Part shown: piece after piece, positions 16,001-22,615 of the stretch
How the letters are laid out: every line of letters begins with the position of its first letter
Position numbering within the stretch: the first letter of the stretch is position 1
Assembly (NCBI GenBank): GCA_002726335.1
Contig: PBSR01000026.1
Span: forward strand, 1-22,615
Direction: 5' to 3'
DNA from: Gemmatimonadaceae bacterium
Lineage (GTDB): Bacteria; Latescibacterota; UBA2968; UBA8231
Length of the DNA stretch: 22,615 nucleotides
Notes under the pieces: model-generated
Database searches by the model: none
What the model was told of the DNA's origin: nothing
Seen by the model: only the letters and a program-made list of their open reading frames with translations
Program-made: the position numbers and the translations under genes

Positions 16001-17944
16001 GCCTTCGTCATTATAGTGCTGGCGATCCTGGTGATGTGGATCATCTCCGGGCGTTTCAATGAGCAGATGAAGAAGCTGCGCACCGAGGTCGCCGTCATTT
16101 ACGACACCGATGTGAGTCGCTCCAGCGCCTCGATGACGGCCTTCCTTCTCGGCATCTCCAACATGAAGCGTCGCAAGCTGCGCACGGTGTTGACCTTCCT
16201 CACCCTGCTGCTGCTCACCTTCGCCGTGCTCTCCTTCACCTCGATCCAGACCGCCCTGCGCTTCAATCAGATCGAACGCGACAACGAAGGTCTCTACGAG
16301 GGTCTCCTCATCCGTTCCAAGGCGTGGACGCCGCTGGAGGAATCGGTCCTCGAGTACGCGCAGAGCAACTTCGGTGATCGTGCGGCCATCGCCCCGCGCA
16401 GCTGGTATGACAACAAGAAAAAGGCGCACATCAAGATGAAGCATGGCGAGAACGCCCATAACGCCCTTGGGGTTCTCGGCCTCACGCCTGAAGAGGGCGC
16501 CGTCACCGGTCTCGACCGGGCCCTGATGGCAGGACGCTGGTTCCGGCCGGGTGAGGAGAAGGTCGTCATCCTGCCCAACGAAATGATCGCCGCTCTCGAC
16601 ATCGACGTTGCCGACGTCAATCGCGGCGATGGTTCGGTCCGCATCCGCGTATTCGGCGAGCAGTTCACCGTCATCGGCGTCATCAACTCGAAGCGGATGA
16701 AGAGGTTGCGGGATCTCGACGACGAGACGATGACACCCGCCGACTTTGCCGTGACGGGCGGTCAGGCCGTACAGGAAATCGCCGAAGAGGAACAGCGCGA
16801 GAAGCAGGGCCTCGAGGACTCGAAGGTGGTGATCAAGCCCTTCGTCCATCTCGAACCGGCCAACACGTTGCTCATGCCCTACCACACGTTGCGCAATGTG
16901 GGCAGCGGCAATCCGTTGCAGTCGGTGGGCGTTCGGTTCCACGAAGACGTGGACGAACGCGCCGAGATCGAGATGTTCCTGTCGCGCCTGGCGGTGACCC
17001 TGTTCGCCGGCATCCAGGAAGAGGGCGACGACTACGTAAAGGTGTCGATCTACAGTTCTCTCGGCATGACGTCGCTGTCGGGTATGGCCAACCTCTTCGT
17101 ACCGATCCTGATCGCGGCCCTCATCGTCCTCAACACGATGATGGGGTCAGTGTACGAACGTTTTCGGGAGATCGGCGTCTATTCCTCCGTCGGCCTGGCG
17201 CCGGGGCACATCGCCTGGCTCTTCATGGCCGAGTCCTGCGTCTATGCCGTGCTCGGTGTCGTCGCCGGGTACCTGGTGGGTCAGATCATGGCTACGGCGC
17301 TGACGCATGCCGACGTGACCACCGGCTTCACCCTGAACTACTCGTCCCTGAGCGCGGTGCTGTCCTGTATCCTGGTGATGGGCGTCGTCATGCTGTCCAC
17401 CGTCTACCCGTCGCGCAAGGCGTCACAGATGGCCGTGCCCGACGTGACGCGCCGCTGGCGGCTGCCGGTGCCGGACGGGGACGAGTGGCATTTCGAGTTT
17501 CCCTTCACCGTCGGCGGCCGCGACGTGCTCGGCCTCAGCGTGTTCCTCATCGGCTACTTCGACTCCTACAGCGAGGAGTCCATCGGAACATTCTACACCG
17601 ACGGGGCCCAGTTGGGCCGCATAGACTCGGAGTTCGGAGAGGGCTACACGATCGACATGAATATATGGCTGGCACCTTTTGACCTGGGTGTGAGTCAGCA
17701 TGTCGTCATCCGGGCCCTGCCCGAGGCAGAGCATGGCATCTTTCAGATTCAGCTCGACATCCAGCGGCTCAGCGGCGAGGATGCGTCCTGGCGGCGCGTC
17801 AACCAGCGCTTCATGAATGTCATCCGCAAGCAGTTCCTCATCTGGCGCACCGTCGACGCCGAGGCCAAAGAGTCCTACCGCGATCAGGCCCAGGCACTGC
17901 TGTCGGGCGAACAGAATCCTGTCACCACCGCCGGGGTGATCTGA
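13091..17944 (+). CDS. Fused M28-peptidase-like (degenerate) / FtsX-MacB-type permease
   Basis: A 1617-aa membrane protein. An N-terminal signal/anchor helix (~17-37) precedes an M28-like ectodomain (~45-620) with a PA-like insert (~110-240). The peptidase core is recognisable (VIVLESYYDAM, GAEQAAGITTLLELARYFRQ, RTVLFLATSAHHLALRG, DTPLDRPQNVRYDNLARQIR), but the metal and catalytic positions are changed: first His to Tyr272, bridging Asp to Glu287, Glu-Glu to His319-His320, and the last His to Val. A beta-rich region (~620-830) and a coiled helix (~855-890) follow. Three membrane helices (~906-988) precede an FtsX module: one helix at ~1026-1048, a MacB-like periplasmic domain (~1050-1330), and helices at ~1336, ~1386 and ~1420. 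A ~175-aa soluble tail ends the protein. No ATPase gene is near. It is 3 bp from the OPT-like gene, implying an operon. Confidence 0.85.
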   Translation: MNGKPHSLYDTHLRVRACAIVVSLVALALLGALPTPVVATVDYDALRELAPEQRLRQTVGFFSGLGSRVTGYPGAEQAALHIHRQFRHTGLHDITFHKYDVSVPVDKGGTLQVSGGPTARLHGLWPNLVRTPTLPDGGMDGPLIWGGKGEFEDLDGQDVVGSVVVLDFNSGDNWLNTAYLGASAVIFIEPDSTVYLEGERKFLTMPLDLPRFWVSEEDGNALRRSIDRHGGKVDAHLEYRMDWERRPAWNVMGMIPGHDPLLRDDVIVLESYYDAMSVVPSLAPGAEQAAGITTLLELARYFRQHPPARTVLFLATSAHHLALRGVDDFIQRYLRDEDPFIDRMVVRRVVEAALARGLVEEAADGISYRLGNQTYTGKEALVRQVSEMDTVLVRAIVQSSLLEGDDIIRQKDGGWSVRYRDGDEVAQQSFDDRAALERELGADEDLRLGFYREWVDPKVDSLDVKLFISLDLSTQTDELGIWNSNSSFYYKRYFAPFGKNFMNYSRQVSQALDYTFRDVLVNGISPEGGKSWETFVPGEISVNSELVLTTGTPALAFVTVNDARFLVDTPLDRPQNVRYDNLARQIRALAGMFHMAFEDPELFPDFKMRLKDTLRSLKAKAMVFPRRSIVPDLPRNGAIGVVRNGKKKSYKGVRGEYFEVVDDAGAFYVNRIRVNSVQVEGYYTDPATGRITYAPDRGIQGDKAYPMKIAMDWRDKEWMVVLFPCQAFNFFDIVDPRYLTKLSQVTVFDETNTAPVEYGYTIGEGPSARDEPVGVLFARPGALVKMGFGAGLLGFRSLLLNSVNADDKEEALGTGFAMEEETSFARTSYLSARDMWTLDESRMRELAGFAIENQRLNDLHARAEKELEQADKAFDDKLWSQFVRHTRSAIGLESRAYPDVKGTQNDVVQGIIFFMALVLPCAYFAERLLITASTIQRQIMGFGAIFLVIWIILSIVHPAFELSNPFVILLAFVIIVLAILVMWIISGRFNEQMKKLRTEVAVIYDTDVSRSSASMTAFLLGISNMKRRKLRTVLTFLTLLLLTFAVLSFTSIQTALRFNQIERDNEGLYEGLLIRSKAWTPLEESVLEYAQSNFGDRAAIAPRSWYDNKKKAHIKMKHGENAHNALGVLGLTPEEGAVTGLDRALMAGRWFRPGEEKVVILPNEMIAALDIDVADVNRGDGSVRIRVFGEQFTVIGVINSKRMKRLRDLDDETMTPADFAVTGGQAVQEIAEEEQREKQGLEDSKVVIKPFVHLEPANTLLMPYHTLRNVGSGNPLQSVGVRFHEDVDERAEIEMFLSRLAVTLFAGIQEEGDDYVKVSIYSSLGMTSLSGMANLFVPILIAALIVLNTMMGSVYERFREIGVYSSVGLAPGHIAWLFMAESCVYAVLGVVAGYLVGQIMATALTHADVTTGFTLNYSSLSAVLSCILVMGVVMLSTVYPSRKASQMAVPDVTRRWRLPVPDGDEWHFEFPFTVGGRDVLGLSVFLIGYFDSYSEESIGTFYTDGAQLGRIDSEFGEGYTIDMNIWLAPFDLGVSQHVVIRALPEAEHGIFQIQLDIQRLSGEDASWRRVNQRFMNVIRKQFLIWRTVDAEAKESYRDQAQALLSGEQNPVTTAGVI

Positions 17945-17947
17945 GCC

Positions 17948-20479
17948 ATGCTGGGTCGCAAGGGCAAGGCCAATCAGGAGATCGAGGAATATCGTGACCT
18001 GATCGCGACACCTACGGAATTTGCCGACGGCTTCACGAGCAAGGCCATCATAGGTGTGCTGTTCGTCGCCTTCGTCATGATTCCGGGGAACATGTACCTC
18101 AGTCTCATGGTGGGTGGCTCCCTCGGGGCCGCGGCGGAGTGGGTGACGATCATCCTCTTCGCCGAGATCACGAAGCGTTCCTTTTCATCTCTGACAAAGC
18201 AGGAAGTCTACGTCCTCTATTATGTGGCGGCAGGCCTCATCGCCGCCGAGACGGGCGCCTTCGAAGGTCTGTTGTGGAACCAGTACCTGCGGCAGTCACC
18301 GCCGGCCCAGCAATTCGGCATCGCCAATCTGATCCCTGACTGGTGGGCGCCGCCTCTGGAGTCTCCGGCGCTGTTGCAGCGAACATTCCTGCACCAGGAC
18401 TGGATCATTCCCATCGTCATCCTGCTGGCGCACTTCGTGATCTCTCGCGTGTCCTGGTTCACGATGGCCTACGTGCTGTTCCGCGTAAATTCCGACTATG
18501 AGCGCCTGCCCTTTCCCTTCGCCCCTGTCGCGGCCCAGGGCGCCACGGCGCTGGCCGAGACAACCCAGGGCGTCGAGTCCTGGCGCTGGCGTGTATTTTC
18601 CGCCGGTGCCATGATCGGCCTCGTCTTCGGCGTACTCTACGTGGCCATTCCCGCTGTCTCCGGGGCGCTGCTCACCGAACCGATCCAGCTGATTCCGATC
18701 CCCTTCGTCGATTTTACGCAGATCACGGGGAACTTCATCCCGGCCACACCCTTGGGGTTTACGGCCCATCTGGGGCCGATCTTCGCCGGCCTCGTCATGC
18801 CCTTCTGGGGCGTCATGGGCACCTTCATCGGCGTCGTCGCCCACTCGGTGGCCAACCCGTTCCTGTACGATCTGGGATATCTGCAGATCTGGCAGCCGGG
18901 CATGGGGGCCATCGAGACGTTCTTTGTCAACTCCGTCGATTTCTGGATGAGCTTCGGCATCGGCACGACGGCGGCCATCGCCATCATCGGTATCTGGCAG
19001 GTGGTCCAGGGCGTTCGCGGCGCCGCGGCGCACAAGACATCGGGTGGACAAGGCCGCAGCTGGGCCGTGCCTCAAGGCCGTGGCGACTTTCCCATCTGGG
19101 TGGCACTGGGCCTGTACGCGGTGGCCTCCATGGGGCTCATCGCCATCGCCTGGATCTTCCTTCCCGCCTTCACTCAGTTCATCGGATTCTTCCTCTTCTT
19201 CGCTTTCATCTTTACGCCTTTCCAGTCCTTCGTCAACGCCCGCCTCGTGGGTATGGTGGGGCAGACGATCTCGATTCCGTATGTGCGGGAGGCGACGATC
19301 ATCCTGTCCGGCTATCAGGGCGTCGACATCTGGTTCATGCCCTTCCCGCTGGGCAACTACGGGGCGCAGACACAGAAGTTCCGCGAGATCGAGCTGACGG
19401 GGACGCGGTTCACCAGCATCATCAAGGCCGAGGTCTGGATGGTGCCGATCGTACTCTTCGCCACCTTCCTCTACTCGTCCTACATCTGGAAGCTGGCGCC
19501 GATCCCGTCCGCCTCCTATCCCTTTGCCCAGGTCATGTGGCGATTGCGGGCGCTGCAGACCTGTATCTGGTTCACGGGAACGTTGAAGAGCGAGCTGGAT
19601 GTCGCCCCCGACCGCGAGGAAGCCACCTGGGTTCCATCGAACCTGGTGGAGGGCGAGTGGTGGTACTGGCGGGTTCGCGCCGTGGAGGACGAGTGGGTCG
19701 AGTCCGGTGGCGCCCAGGGCGCGGCTGGCCCCTGGTCGTCGACGCATGCCTTCTACACACATTTCGGGGATGGCGAACCGCAGGAGATAGCGGCCATGCC
19801 GCCAGGTGCCCTGATGGGTGCAGACGCGGCCGCCCGTCGTGTGCCTGCCAACGCCTTCGCCGACAACAGCGAGGACACCGGGATCAAGATCCAGGTGCAG
19901 GGCCTTGGCCCGGTGACGCGGTCACTTGCCGGGGCCGGTGCCCTGATACGTGATGCCTTGGACGACACCAACCTGATCCAGGGCCTCGTCAGCGGCGACA
20001 CTCCGTTGATCGGCCTGGCCTCGACACCCCGACCGGCGCTGCGAGCGGCCTCTGATAAAGCTCTGCCTGACGGCTGGGTCTACTACTTCGCCGTCGACAC
20101 AGATCCGAACTTTTCGAGTCCATGGATCCAGCGGTCCACCGACGAACCCTGGCTGTTCCGGGCGATCAAGCCGAATATCATCGCCGCCGGCACCATTGTC
20201 GGTCTCGGTAGCTACTTCCTGTTGTCGATCCTGGGGCTTCCGGTATTGCTCGTGTTCGGCTATGTGCGGGCCCTGACGACGATCCCTCACTGGATGGTGA
20301 CCGAAGTCATCGGCGCCATGCTGGCGCGCTACTACTTCAACAAGAAATACGGCACCAAACAGTGGCGTACCTACGCTCCCGTGCTGGCCGTCGGTTTCGC
20401 CTGTGGCATGGCGTTGATGGGGATGGCCTCCGTCGCCATCGCCCTGATCCAGAAGTCCGTCTCTGTCCTCATTTTCTAG
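17948..20479 (+). CDS. OPT-like permease with fibronectin-like soluble segments
   Basis: An 843-aa multi-pass membrane protein that appears related to the OPT (oligopeptide transporter) superfamily or the DUF6784/DUF6785 proteins assigned near it. The N-terminus has SKAIIGVLFVAFVMIPGNMYLSLMVGG then LGAAAEWVTIILFAEI and SLTKQEVYVLYYVAAGLIAAETG, an OPT-like start. At least ten further helices follow to about residue 520. Residues ~531-607 then look like a fibronectin-type sandwich (MWRLRALQTCIW, VEGEWWYWRVRAVEDEW, GPWSSTHAFYTHFG), and ~695-735 add DGWVYYFAVDTDPNFSSPW, a second FN3-like strand set. Three helices close the protein (~742-840), with PHWMVTEVIGAMLARYYFNKKYG between them. It starts 3 bp after the peptidase-permease stop. 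The substrate is unknown; peptides or siderophore-like compounds are known for the superfamily. Confidence 0.7.
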   Translation: MLGRKGKANQEIEEYRDLIATPTEFADGFTSKAIIGVLFVAFVMIPGNMYLSLMVGGSLGAAAEWVTIILFAEITKRSFSSLTKQEVYVLYYVAAGLIAAETGAFEGLLWNQYLRQSPPAQQFGIANLIPDWWAPPLESPALLQRTFLHQDWIIPIVILLAHFVISRVSWFTMAYVLFRVNSDYERLPFPFAPVAAQGATALAETTQGVESWRWRVFSAGAMIGLVFGVLYVAIPAVSGALLTEPIQLIPIPFVDFTQITGNFIPATPLGFTAHLGPIFAGLVMPFWGVMGTFIGVVAHSVANPFLYDLGYLQIWQPGMGAIETFFVNSVDFWMSFGIGTTAAIAIIGIWQVVQGVRGAAAHKTSGGQGRSWAVPQGRGDFPIWVALGLYAVASMGLIAIAWIFLPAFTQFIGFFLFFAFIFTPFQSFVNARLVGMVGQTISIPYVREATIILSGYQGVDIWFMPFPLGNYGAQTQKFREIELTGTRFTSIIKAEVWMVPIVLFATFLYSSYIWKLAPIPSASYPFAQVMWRLRALQTCIWFTGTLKSELDVAPDREEATWVPSNLVEGEWWYWRVRAVEDEWVESGGAQGAAGPWSSTHAFYTHFGDGEPQEIAAMPPGALMGADAAARRVPANAFADNSEDTGIKIQVQGLGPVTRSLAGAGALIRDALDDTNLIQGLVSGDTPLIGLASTPRPALRAASDKALPDGWVYYFAVDTDPNFSSPWIQRSTDEPWLFRAIKPNIIAAGTIVGLGSYFLLSILGLPVLLVFGYVRALTTIPHWMVTEVIGAMLARYYFNKKYGTKQWRTYAPVLAVGFACGMALMGMASVAIALIQKSVSVLIF

Positions 20480-20508
20480 TCCCCTGCCTCAGGCCCTGAC
20501 GTTCGCCC

Positions 20509-21573
20509 ATGGCTGATTCTCACCACGACTTCAGCTGGCAGGGCGTCCGCCTGCGTGTCCCCGAAGAATGGGAACTGGGACGCGTCGACGGCGACGCCGA
20601 TTCCGGCTACGCCCGACTGGATGATGCGCGCATGGTGCGGGCCGAGGTCGAATGGCGCGCGGCACCGGTGCGGGGCGCCCGCCGACCCGTGTCGGACCTG
20701 GTAGACCGCTACATCGAGCAGCTGCAGAAGAAAGCGGGCAAGTCCGGCATGGACTTTACCGTGCAGCGCCAGGCCAGGTTTCTGCGGGACAAGCGCTGGC
20801 TCGAGGGCAGCGAATACGAGACCTTCATCTGGGAAGCCGACTACCGCGCCTACAACCTGGCTCGGGCCTGTCCCGACTGTCACCGCATCATCCTGCTGCG
20901 CGTGCTGGCGCCCGTGGGAGAAAACGCGGAAGCTCTCGTCAACGAGGTCCTGCCGAGCCTCGAGGACCACCCACGCGAGGCAGACCACGAGCACACGTTC
21001 TGGAGCGTCTACGGTATGCGCTTCAAGACACCCCCGGACTTCACGTTGAGCGACCACCAGTTGAAGTCGGGCCATATCCGCCTGACCTTCGAAAAGGATC
21101 GTGGCGCCCGGGTCCTGCGGATCCATCGCCTGAGCATGGCTCAGATGCTGCTGCGCGACCAGGAGCTGGCAGACTGGTTCCCCTCCTTCTTCCACAAGGA
21201 TCTGCGCGATTTCAAGCACGTCGTCAGCGGCAGGGGAGAGGATGGTCATGTCATCCACGGACACGACTGCGCCCGGATCCACGGGCAGCCGCGCAGCCGC
21301 TGGCGCCAGATCCTGCGGCCCCTGCCACTGGTCAATCCACGTCCCCGCCGCCACCTGGAGGGGGCCGTCTGGCACTGCCCGGACCAGAATCGTATCTGTG
21401 TCGTCGAACACCTCTCCAAGAAGCGCCCGGAGGGGGGAGACGACTTCCTCGAAAAACTGATCGACGGATATGTTTGCCACACGGAACAAGCCGCGGTTGA
21501 CGCGCGAAGCGATGATGGACTCGCGCCCGGCGCGCAACGACCTGCTGGAGTGGGAGAAGACGGAGACCGGTGA
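20509..21573 (+). CDS. Two-domain hypothetical protein (internally duplicated)
   Basis: A 354-aa soluble protein without signal peptide. It appears to be two related halves. Half 1 (~6-160) begins DFSWQGVRLRVPEEWEL and ends with ARACPDCHRIILLRVL then ALVNEVLPSLEDH. Half 2 (~166-335) begins FWSVYGMRFKTPPDFTL and ends with GAVWHCPDQNRICVVEH then FLEKLIDGYVCH. Each starts with a beta hairpin around a VP/TP turn and a W or F, resembling DcrB/PsbP/MOG1-like folds (inference). Cysteines are Cys121 and Cys124 in half 1 (CPDC) and Cys290 and Cys297 in half 2. The last ~25 residues are low quality and overlap the next gene, so the functional part probably ends near 335. It starts 29 bp after the OPT-like gene and overlaps the PqqD-like gene, so it belongs to the same operon. 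Function unknown. Confidence 0.75.
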   Translation: MADSHHDFSWQGVRLRVPEEWELGRVDGDADSGYARLDDARMVRAEVEWRAAPVRGARRPVSDLVDRYIEQLQKKAGKSGMDFTVQRQARFLRDKRWLEGSEYETFIWEADYRAYNLARACPDCHRIILLRVLAPVGENAEALVNEVLPSLEDHPREADHEHTFWSVYGMRFKTPPDFTLSDHQLKSGHIRLTFEKDRGARVLRIHRLSMAQMLLRDQELADWFPSFFHKDLRDFKHVVSGRGEDGHVIHGHDCARIHGQPRSRWRQILRPLPLVNPRPRRHLEGAVWHCPDQNRICVVEHLSKKRPEGGDDFLEKLIDGYVCHTEQAAVDARSDDGLAPGAQRPAGVGEDGDR

Positions 21574-21895
21574 GGCACAGATCAAGGTAATACGCCAGGA
21601 GACGTGGAAGACGCGCCTGCTGTCCAAGATCTTCTACATCCCCGAGACGCGTACGATCACCCTCGACGAAGTGGGCACGCTCGTCTGGCAGATGTGTGAT
21701 GGTCACACCTCGGTGGCGACCATGATCGAGCGTCTCCGCGAGCACTACAAACTCGACCGCAAGGAAGCCGAGGTGTCCCTTCTGTCCTATCTCAAGACGC
21801 TGGGACAGAAGCGTTTCGTCGGATTTCTGGTGGAGGGAGAGACGTCGGGGAAGGGCAGAGGATCTTCCGGGAAACGTTGGAAGAAGAAGAACTGA
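21470..21895 (+). CDS. PqqD-like protein (possible RiPP recognition-element fold)
   Basis: A 141-aa protein of the PqqD type, a small winged-helix fold that binds a precursor peptide in PQQ and other RiPP pathways. The N-terminus is basic (MFATRNKPRLTREAMM), followed by RPARNDLLEWEKTETGEAQIKV. The middle carries the family core TRTITLDEVGTLVWQMCDGHTSVATMIERL, then DRKEAEVSLLSYLKTLGQKRFVGF. The tail is basic (KGRGSSGKRWKKKN). It overlaps the 354-aa gene by 104 bp if the ATG at 21470 is used, or by about 60 bp from the ATGs at 21512/21515, which sit just before the RPARN segment and are equally likely. No radical-SAM enzyme or precursor peptide is visible beside it, so a role in peptide recognition is inference from the fold. 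Confidence 0.8.
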   Translation: MFATRNKPRLTREAMMDSRPARNDLLEWEKTETGEAQIKVIRQETWKTRLLSKIFYIPETRTITLDEVGTLVWQMCDGHTSVATMIERLREHYKLDRKEAEVSLLSYLKTLGQKRFVGFLVEGETSGKGRGSSGKRWKKKN

Positions 21896-21935
21896 CGGCA
21901 CGCCACGATTGACCACGCGGCCCATGCGTACATGC

Positions 21936-21976
21936 CGAAGGCCGGGAATCTGAGGATGATTCCCGGCCTTCGTGTT
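21936..21976. terminator. Strong hairpin terminator, probably bidirectional
   Basis: A perfect 15-bp inverted repeat (21936-21950 and 21958-21972) encloses a 7-nt loop (tgaggat) and is followed on the plus strand by TGTTTT. It sits between the converging PqqD-like and flagellin genes. The plus-strand T-run suggests it mainly ends the operon of the PqqD-like gene; for the minus strand the hairpin is the same but the T-run is absent. Confidence 0.85.
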
Positions 21977-22020
21977 TTCGGATCGGCCAACTAAACTTCA
22001 GTAGAGCGCGTGCGCTCCGC

Positions 22021-22615
22021 TTACTGCAGGAGCGACAGGGCCGTCTGCGGCACGACGTTCGCCTGGGCGAGCATCGCCGTGGAGGCCTGCGACAGCACCT
22101 GGGCCCGCGTGAAGCGCGAGACTTCGAAGGCGATGTCGGCGTCGCTGATCGAGGCTTCCGAGTTCTGGATGTTCTCGATCGAGTTCTCCGTGAAGGAGAT
22201 GGTGAAGGCGAGGCGGTTCATGACCGCACCGAGATCGCCTCGCTGACCTGACACCTTGTTGATCGCCTCGTCGATCTGGCTGATCGATCCCCGCGACGAG
22301 TTCAGTGTCGCCACCGACGTGGTGTTCAGGTTCAACCGTGGGCCGGACGCCCGCATGTCGTCGATGGAGACCTCGATGCGGTTGTTGATGCCGTCATCCG
22401 GACCGACCTGGAATGAGCCGCCGGTTCCGGCGCTGACAATCAGGGTCTGAGTATCCAGGTCGCCATCGACGTAGGACCCGGTGGCGTTGGCTACGCCGGA
22501 GCCGGCCAGGGTCACCTGGATCCCGAGGCGGTCGAAGTTGGCCACCGCCGTGGTCCCCGTGGCGACGTTCAGATTCGTGTCGAGAATCTGACCGACATTG
22601 ATCGTCTGGGTAATC
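22021..22615 (-). CDS. fliC: Flagellin, C-terminal part (cut by window edge)
   Basis: The last ~198 residues of flagellin, the filament subunit; the frame is open to the right edge, so the N-terminus lies outside. The D2/D3-like variable part (VNVGQ, DRLGIQVTLAGSG, YVDGDLDTQTLIVSAG) leads into the conserved D1/D0 C-terminus: IDEAINKVSGQRGDLGAVMNRL, then ENIQNSEASISDADIAFEVSRFTRAQVLSQASTAMLAQANVVPQTALSLLQ. The Leu/Gln-rich end is typical (ending ALSLLR or ALSLLQ in the family). It would be a natural target of the FliA sigma factor in this window, but its promoter is not visible. It converges on the PqqD-like gene across a hairpin terminator. Confidence 0.97.
   Translation of the reverse strand, partial: ITQTINVGQILDTNLNVATGTTAVANFDRLGIQVTLAGSGVANATGSYVDGDLDTQTLIVSAGTGGSFQVGPDDGINNRIEVSIDDMRASGPRLNLNTTSVATLNSSRGSISQIDEAINKVSGQRGDLGAVMNRLAFTISFTENSIENIQNSEASISDADIAFEVSRFTRAQVLSQASTAMLAQANVVPQTALSLLQ

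Noticed and set aside
15770..16942. 390-aa minus-strand ORF opposite the permease gene
   Set aside because: Antisense shadow of the FtsX region; long acidic and Gln/His-rich stretches and no start context.
18296..19762. 488-aa minus-strand ORF opposite the OPT-like gene
   Set aside because: Antisense shadow rich in Gly, Arg, Asp, Glu and His with no recognisable domain; the plus strand encodes clear membrane helices.

Overview
The window is GC-rich and comes from a flagellated, probably Gram-negative bacterium. I cannot place it by sequence alone. The flagellar genes, a NusG-domain-II/Gx-transporter pair, a PMT-type glycosyltransferase and very large FtsX-type and OPT-like membrane proteins would suit an uncultured FCB-like or related phylum (for example Latescibacterota or Gemmatimonadota), but that is a guess.

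Region 1 (1-5708, + strand) is a flagellar locus: the end of flgB, flgC, a small unknown gene, a lytic transglycosylase gene, a remnant of flhG, fliA (sigma-28), a fused HDOD-GAF-histidine kinase, and a membrane-anchored DUF2802-like protein. The transglycosylase gene stops making sense in the middle of its catalytic domain and runs out of frame into the last 84 codons of flhG. The block expected between flgC and flhG in a fla/che-type supercluster (fliE, fliF, fliG and so on through flhA and flhF) is absent, so this is either a large deletion or an assembly join. Region 2 (5697-5970) holds an 82-bp tandem repeat array with hairpins.

Region 3 (6041-11893) is mostly housekeeping on the minus strand: hisC, a bifunctional-looking relA/spoT, a multi-pass GT-C glycosyltransferase and a small membrane-anchored coiled-coil protein. 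One 90-aa unknown gene lies on the plus strand. Region 4 (12008-12935) is a NusG domain II protein followed at once by a Gx (heptaprenyl diphosphate synthase component I-like) transporter.

Region 5 (13091-21895, + strand) is the most unusual part. It is a four-gene, tightly packed set: (a) a 1617-aa protein joining an M28-peptidase-like domain that has lost its metal-binding residues to an FtsX/MacB-type permease; (b) an 843-aa OPT-like permease carrying fibronectin-like soluble segments between its membrane helices; (c) a 354-aa protein made of two related halves; and (d) a PqqD-like protein, of the fold used as a peptide-recognition element in RiPP systems, that overlaps (c). No ABC ATPase is present. 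A strong, nearly symmetrical terminator (21936-21976) separates this set from the 3' end of a flagellin gene (22021-22615, - strand) that runs off the window.
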